From the NCBI GenBank assembly GCA_934254925.1, contig CAKQMD010000002.1, positions 1 to 64,000 of the forward strand: a stretch of 64,000 nucleotides of DNA, written 5' to 3'. A model generated the notes under the pieces. That model saw only the letters and a program-made list of their open reading frames with translations. It made no database searches and was not told where the DNA came from. The position numbers and the translations under genes are program-made. Source of the DNA: an uncultured Alphaproteobacteria bacterium (GTDB lineage Bacteria; Pseudomonadota; Alphaproteobacteria; RF32; CAG-239). Each line of letters opens with the position of its first letter. Within the stretch, counting starts at the first letter, position 1. This document shows positions 59,370 to 64,000 of the stretch, piece by piece.

Positions 59370-59963
59370 TTACGGTAAATTGCAAAAGACGGGTTTTCCC
59401 TTTTCTGTTGCCATGAACCAATTGCTTCCGTTCATTCTGAATTCGTCATTCAGGTGAAGCTCTTTTAATTCATGTTGGCGAGGATTGTATTTGATCTCCT
59501 TTTGCAAAACATGAATCATTATTTTTTTGTGGCCGGAAGAGGCGACAAAAACGGCGTTAACGGCTTCTTGGTTATTTTTGTCAAGAAGTAGTGCCGGTTT
59601 GAACACCAGTCCCGGGAATATTTCTTCCGCGATGAATTGATTGATGACTTTCGTTACCGGAGTGATCCAGTGGCGAGTCGACGCTTTGTCGGTGTAATAG
59701 CGCCAAACTGCGTTTTTGTGGATGAAATAGGTGTTGCATTCTATTTCTTTCCATTTTTTGCCACAGGTTTCGGCAGGGATTAAATGTTCTTTGTCGAAAC
59801 ATATTTTAGTGCTTTTCCCGTCAAAGATGATCCAACCGAACTCGTCGTCAGTCGTCAAAACCAAACGCGGATATTTTACTGATGTGGTTTTTCGTCTTTC
59901 TTTTTTTACAAGGCTTTTAACAAAGGCGTAAAACCCTTCTCTGTTGTTATAAGTGTTACACAT
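59370..59963 (-). CDS. Hypothetical protein, possibly related to 58495-59211
   Basis: A 197-residue soluble protein with basic N-terminus (VKKERRKTTSVKYPR) and several short strands; C-terminal module as in 58495-59211. Contains no enzyme motif I recognise. It is a single-gene unit with its own terminator; upstream 59964-60070 shows AT-rich sequence compatible with a promoter but none could be pinned down. Confidence 0.65.
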   Translation of the reverse strand: MCNTYNNREGFYAFVKSLVKKERRKTTSVKYPRLVLTTDDEFGWIIFDGKSTKICFDKEHLIPAETCGKKWKEIECNTYFIHKNAVWRYYTDKASTRHWITPVTKVINQFIAEEIFPGLVFKPALLLDKNNQEAVNAVFVASSGHKKIMIHVLQKEIKYNPRQHELKELHLNDEFRMNGSNWFMATEKGKPVFCNLP

Positions 59964-60070
59964 AATAGGATGATTTAAAAATTAATAATAAGGTTAATTG
60001 ACAAAATTTATAGCATATTCTGTCAATAAGGGCAAGCAAAAAATGATCTTTTTTCAAAGAAAATAAAAAA

Positions 60071-60089
60071 AGCCCTTGAAAAAGGGCTT
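60071..60089 (-). terminator. Terminator of 60108-60533
   Basis: AGCCCTT - GAAA - AAGGGCT hairpin followed on the minus strand by a run of seven T, 18 bp after the stop. Confidence 0.85.
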
Positions 60090-60107
60090 GGAGTAAGGGA
60101 TTGGAGC

Positions 60108-60533
60108 TTATTCTTTTTCCACAGGCTTACCGAAAAGCAGGTACATGTTTTTGGTTATGCCGCGGGAGATCTTGTCGGCGTTGTTGTTGATACGCTCTTC
60201 GCGGAATGCGTTTTCTCCGTTGCTGTTGGCCGTGTAGATTGTTTTTTGGTCTTGTTCCATCATGCGTTGGAGTCTGTGGTGATCTTGCTTGGCATAATAT
60301 TCGCAATATTTCTCAAAATAGTAAGCCAGATGTTTGACGTCTTCGACTTTTCCGGCTTGTTTATGCGCCTCAATCTTAACCAGAGCTTTTTCAATGACGG
60401 CGCGGCGCTCAGCCCCGTTTAAGCGCGCAAAAGCGCTGTCCTTTCGGGGTTCTCCGCGACGAACATAGTCCTGGTGGTACAATTGGCCGGAACGTGGCGT
60501 TGAGGATGTTGTTTTTTCTTTTTTATTATTCAT
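60108..60533 (-). CDS. Hypothetical helical protein
   Basis: A 141-residue protein with a disordered, Lys/Ser/Thr-rich N-terminus and a helical core (FARLNGAERRAVIEKALVKIEAHKQAGKVEDVKHLAYYFEKYCEYYAKQ). The core vaguely recalls the helices of DUF4167 RNA-binding-like proteins of Alphaproteobacteria, but this is not firm. ATG 60533 is preferred to TTG 60545. A single gene between nifJ and its own terminator. Confidence 0.6.
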   Translation of the reverse strand: MNNKKEKTTSSTPRSGQLYHQDYVRRGEPRKDSAFARLNGAERRAVIEKALVKIEAHKQAGKVEDVKHLAYYFEKYCEYYAKQDHHRLQRMMEQDQKTIYTANSNGENAFREERINNNADKISRGITKNMYLLFGKPVEKE

Positions 60534-60676
60534 AATCAGTCTCAAATTGGTTGTTAGGGTTTATTAATGAGCTGATTTTGCCTTTTTCGCGTTTCTTTGT
60601 CAAAGAAAGTTGCGAGTAATTAACAGAAATTTTTATTTGCGGGTATTTTTGTCGACAAATGATATGGGGCATAAAA

Positions 60677-60734
60677 AAACTCCCCGTCTCCCGCTGCGTC
60701 TTTTGACGGAACAAACAACGGGGACGGGGAGTTT
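60677..60734 (-). terminator. Terminator of nifJ
   Basis: An outer 12-bp stem AAACTCCCCGTC / GACGGGGAGTTT encloses a second hairpin CGTC-TTTT-GACG; a T-run follows on the minus strand. It lies 18 bp after the nifJ stop. Confidence 0.88.
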
Positions 60735-60751
60735 AAGGTCAGAGAAGAGGC

Positions 60752-63700
60752 TTATTCGGCCGTTTTGAATTCAGCCATATGCTCTAACAGAGACCGTTTT
60801 TCGTTAACGTTTTCCTGAGCCTTATTCAACAAGGTTTCATAACGCTCGGGGTTCATTTTGTTAACAACCTGGAAGCGGGTTTCATTCGCCATATAGTCAG
60901 CCAGCGGCTTACTCGGCGCTTTGGAATCCAGCATCAGGGGCGCCTTGCCTTCCTTGATGTTTTCCGGGTTGTAACGATACAGCGGCCAAGAACCGGATTC
61001 GACGGCCGACTTCTGGTGATCCAGACCGTCTGCCAGGTTGAAGCCCTGGGCAATACAGTGCGAGTATGCAATGATGATGGACGGGCCGTCAAAGGCTTCC
61101 GCTTCATTCATGGCTTTGATCACCTGAGTGTCGTTGGCGCCGAAAGCAACCTGAGCGACATAGACGTTGCCGTAAGACATGGCAATCATGCCGAGGTCTT
61201 TTTTCGGCAGAGCCTTACCGGCCGTGGCAAACTTGGCCGAAGCGCCCATCGGGGTCGCTTTGGACTGCTGACCGCCGGTGTTGGAATAAACGCCGGTATC
61301 CATGACCAGGATATTGATGTTTTTGCCGCTGGCAATCGCGTGATCCAACCCACCGAAGCCAATATCATAGGCCCAGCCGTCACCGCCGAGGATCCAAACC
61401 GATTTTTTGATCAGGTAATCGGCCAGTTTGTCGAGGTGTTTGGCTTCCGGCGTGTTGATTGCGGCCAGTTTGTCACGCAAGGCTTTGACATTGGCACGTT
61501 GATCGTCAATCTCAATATCGGTGTTTTGCGGATTGTTCAAAATCTTGTCCGTCAGGTCAGCGCCGATTTGTTCTTTGAGGCCCGTCAACAGGGTCTTGGC
61601 AAAATGAGTCTGCTGATCAATGGAGAATCTCATGCCCAGGCCGAATTCGGCGTTGTCTTCAAACAAAGAGTTGGCCCAAGCCGGTCCGTGGCCTTTTTCA
61701 TCCTTGGCATAAGGCGTGGTCGGCAGGTTGCCGGAGTAAATGGAGGAACAACCCGTTGCGTTGGCCACAACCATGCGGTCGCCGAAGAGCTGGGTCAACA
61801 GTTTGACGTAAGGTGTTTCACCGCAGCCGGCGCAAGCACCGGAGAATTCGAACAACGGCTGAATCATCTGCGTGGTCTTCGGCAATTTCTTCTCTACCTC
61901 GGTCCGTTTGACATAGGGGAGGGTTTCAAAGAATTTCCAATTGGCGACTTCGGCTTCCAGATGATTTTCGATGTGGTCCATGTTGATGGCTTTCTTCGAA
62001 GGATCAGCCTTGTTTTTGGCCGGGCAGGCCGAGGTGCAGATGCCGCAACCGGTGCAGTCTTCAGGAGAAATTTGCAGAATGAATTTCTTGCCAGCGAATT
62101 CCTTGCCTTTATAGTCTGCCGATTTCAAGCTTGCCGGAGCGTTTTTCAATTCTTCTTCCGAAGCGACTTTCATACGGATGACGCCGTGCGGGCAGACCAA
62201 AGAACATTTGCCGCACTGGATGCAGGTTTCGGGATCCCAGACCGGGATTTCTGTTGCGATGCAGCGTTTTTCGTATTGGGTGGTGCCAGTCGGCCAGGTG
62301 CCGTCTACGACTTTTTCAAATGCCGAAACCGGGAGCTCGTTGCCGCGGTCGGCGATGATCTCGCCGGTCAGTTTTTTGACAAATTCGGGCGCATCGGCCG
62401 GAACAGGAGGCAGACGATGGAATTTAGAGGTGACCTGGGTTGGGTATTCGACCTTGTGCAGATGCGCCAAGGAAGCGTCCACAGCCTGGAAGTTCTTTTG
62501 AACGACGGCGTCGCCTTTTTTGCTGTAGGTTTTCTTGATGGCGTTTTTGATCTGAGCGATTGCTTCTTCTTTGGGCAAAATATTGGAAATTGCAAAGAAG
62601 CAGGTCTGCATCACAGTGTTGATGCGCTGACCCATACCGGTTTCGCGGGCGACTTCTACGGCATTGATGGTGTAGAAGTTAAGTTTTTTGCCGATGATTT
62701 CTTCCTGAACTTCAATCGGCAGGTGATCCCAGACTTCCTCGGCCTTGAAAGGGGCGTTGAGCAGGAAGGTGGCGCCGGGTTTGGCGATCTTTAAGATATC
62801 GACCTTGTTCATGAAGGGGAACTGGTGGCAGGCCACGAAGTCGGCTTTGTTGATGAGATAAGCCGATTTGATCGGGTTATCCGAAAAACGCAGGTGCGAC
62901 GTGGTCATTGAGCCGGATTTGCGGGAATCGTAAACGAAATAGCCCTGGCCATATTTTCCGGCGTCTTCGGCAATGATCTTGATGGAGTTCTTATTGGCGC
63001 CGACCGTTCCGTCTGCTCCCAGGCCGTAAAAGACCGCGCGAACGACGTCTTTGGGTTCGGTGTCGATCGAATCGTCAAAGGGCAGGGACGTGTGGTTGAC
63101 GTCGTCGTTAATGCCCACGGAGAAACCGTTGATCGGTTTGGCGGAAGCTGCGTTGTCGAAGACGGCTTTGACCATTCCCGGAGTGAACTCCTTGGAAGAC
63201 AAACCGTAGCGGCCGCCGTAAATCTTGGGCATGTTGGCGATTTCGCCTTTGGCAAAGGCCTGGGTTAAGGTGGCGACAACATCCAAATACAAGGGTTCGC
63301 CGGTGGAACCGGATTCTTTGGTACGATCCAGAACGGAAACGACTTTGGCCGTTTTGGGCAGCGCTTTTAAGAAAGACTTCTCGGGGAAAGGACGATACAG
63401 GTGAACTTTGACCACGCCGAGTTTTGCTCCTTGAGCGTTCAAATAGGTAATGGCTTCTTCAACCGTTTCGGCGCCAGACCCCATGATGACGATCACTTGC
63501 TCGGCATCCGGAGCTCCAAAGTAGTCGACAACGTGATATTGGCGGCCGGAGATCTTGGCAAACTTATCCATTTCTTCCTGGACGATGCCTTCGACTTTGG
63601 CATAGAAGGGGTTGGAGGCTTCGCGACCCTGGAAGAAGACGTCGGGGTTCTGAGCGGTGCCGCGGATAACCGGCGCTTCAGGACGCAGAGCGTTTTTGGC

Positions 63701-64000
63701 GTTGAACTGGTAATCGACGCCTTCAAGCATGGCGCGCAGATCATCGTCAGAAAGCAGTTTGATCTTTTTGATTTCGTGCGAGGTGCGGAAACCGTCGAAG
63801 AAATGCATGAAAGGAACGCGAGAACGCAGCGTCGAGGTTTGGGCAATCGCCGCCATGTCATGCGCTTCCTGAACCGAATTGGAACACAGCATGGCAAAAC
63901 CGGTCTGGCGACAGCTCATAACGTCCGTATGATCGCCAAAAATCGACAGGGCATGATAAGCCAGCGAACGGGCGGCGACATGCATGACGAAAGGCGACAA
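60752..64000 (-). CDS. nifJ: Pyruvate:ferredoxin (flavodoxin) oxidoreductase, 5' end outside window
   Basis: Oxygen-sensitive enzyme that oxidises pyruvate and CoA to acetyl-CoA and CO2, reducing ferredoxin or flavodoxin. 1082 residues are visible, which leaves about 100 missing at the N-terminus. In order: pyrimidine-domain part (RSRVPFMHFFDGFRTSHE), transketolase-like VIMGSGAETVEEA, gamma domain around GLGADGTVGANKNS, two 4Fe-4S clusters (CIQCGKCSLVCPHG and CTGCGICTSACPAKN), the fourth-cluster Cys (SGACAGCGE) and the TPP-binding region ATGCSSIYSGN ... GGDGWAYDIGFGGLDHAIASG. All key cysteines are present. It signals anaerobic life. Confidence 0.96.
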   Translation of the reverse strand: MSPFVMHVAARSLAYHALSIFGDHTDVMSCRQTGFAMLCSNSVQEAHDMAAIAQTSTLRSRVPFMHFFDGFRTSHEIKKIKLLSDDDLRAMLEGVDYQFNAKNALRPEAPVIRGTAQNPDVFFQGREASNPFYAKVEGIVQEEMDKFAKISGRQYHVVDYFGAPDAEQVIVIMGSGAETVEEAITYLNAQGAKLGVVKVHLYRPFPEKSFLKALPKTAKVVSVLDRTKESGSTGEPLYLDVVATLTQAFAKGEIANMPKIYGGRYGLSSKEFTPGMVKAVFDNAASAKPINGFSVGINDDVNHTSLPFDDSIDTEPKDVVRAVFYGLGADGTVGANKNSIKIIAEDAGKYGQGYFVYDSRKSGSMTTSHLRFSDNPIKSAYLINKADFVACHQFPFMNKVDILKIAKPGATFLLNAPFKAEEVWDHLPIEVQEEIIGKKLNFYTINAVEVARETGMGQRINTVMQTCFFAISNILPKEEAIAQIKNAIKKTYSKKGDAVVQKNFQAVDASLAHLHKVEYPTQVTSKFHRLPPVPADAPEFVKKLTGEIIADRGNELPVSAFEKVVDGTWPTGTTQYEKRCIATEIPVWDPETCIQCGKCSLVCPHGVIRMKVASEEELKNAPASLKSADYKGKEFAGKKFILQISPEDCTGCGICTSACPAKNKADPSKKAINMDHIENHLEAEVANWKFFETLPYVKRTEVEKKLPKTTQMIQPLFEFSGACAGCGETPYVKLLTQLFGDRMVVANATGCSSIYSGNLPTTPYAKDEKGHGPAWANSLFEDNAEFGLGMRFSIDQQTHFAKTLLTGLKEQIGADLTDKILNNPQNTDIEIDDQRANVKALRDKLAAINTPEAKHLDKLADYLIKKSVWILGGDGWAYDIGFGGLDHAIASGKNINILVMDTGVYSNTGGQQSKATPMGASAKFATAGKALPKKDLGMIAMSYGNVYVAQVAFGANDTQVIKAMNEAEAFDGPSIIIAYSHCIAQGFNLADGLDHQKSAVESGSWPLYRYNPENIKEGKAPLMLDSKAPSKPLADYMANETRFQVVNKMNPERYETLLNKAQENVNEKRSLLEHMAEFKTAE

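Noticed and set aside
61016..62794. 592-residue plus-strand frame opposite nifJ
   Set aside because: An antisense shadow; the minus strand encodes complete NifJ motifs.

Overview
The window looks like a chromosome segment of a flagellated, anaerobically living alphaproteobacterium, probably a host- or gut-associated Rhodospirillales-like lineage. The evidence is a CckA-type hybrid kinase, the division-site ATPase MipZ, an HdaA-like DnaA regulator, RpoH, fliQ-fliR-flhB export genes and osmoregulated periplasmic glucan genes. These sit beside a pyruvate:ferredoxin oxidoreductase (NifJ), which points to anaerobic pyruvate metabolism, and a single-chain dimeric glycyl-tRNA synthetase, which is unusual in this class. 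No search was run; the taxonomic reading is inference.

Region 1 (1 to about 20,500) is an AT-rich accessory island that stops at a tRNA-Gln(UUG) gene (20499-20573, minus strand). From left to right it holds: a tandemly duplicated small gene; a group II-intron-like reverse transcriptase with a YIDD active site; a tyrosine integrase (DUF6538 type) followed by a PD-(D/E)XK-like protein; a cytosolic/membrane overlapping gene pair; a large serine recombinase with an acidic partner and a catalytically dead relative, the last two behind matching promoters; a type IIG restriction-modification enzyme overlapping an HNH endonuclease gene; a DUF3768 protein and two proteins that resemble only the DNA-binding N-terminus of tyrosine recombinases; a structured, pseudoknot-capable element with a third copy of the shared promoter; a HUH-like replication/relaxation protein; and a C5-cytosine methyltransferase with a large unrecognised N-terminus. 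A hairpin repeat with loop TAGCG(A/G) recurs in gaps across 9.2-20.1 kb.

Region 2 (20.7-36.3 kb) has higher GC. It carries a HAD phosphatase, glyQS, then a minus-strand operon around a lone VirD4/TraG-like coupling protein (two related two-helix membrane proteins, a large helical protein, a 317-residue protein) that ends with an HNH-like candidate toxin and a SMI1/KNR4-like candidate immunity protein. rluD and rpoH follow; the rpoH leader contains a hairpin next to the Shine-Dalgarno. Then come a membrane protein and a kinase-like protein that lacks the catalytic Asp.

Region 3 (36.4-48.5 kb) is a core cell-cycle/envelope block: a PAS/degenerate-GGDEF protein; the apparent operon pgm - GH114-like - fliQ - fliR - flhB - cckA - hdaA; then dacA-like/mipZ and tRNA-His, whose 3' end and terminator are duplicated downstream.

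Region 4 (48.6-64 kb) holds opgG, a small ORF that looks like a detached OpgH N-terminus, opgH, a Nudix hydrolase, a TrmN6-like methyltransferase, kdsB, a histidine phosphatase, a Sua5-type tsaC, pepA, three unrecognised genes and nifJ (5' end outside the window).
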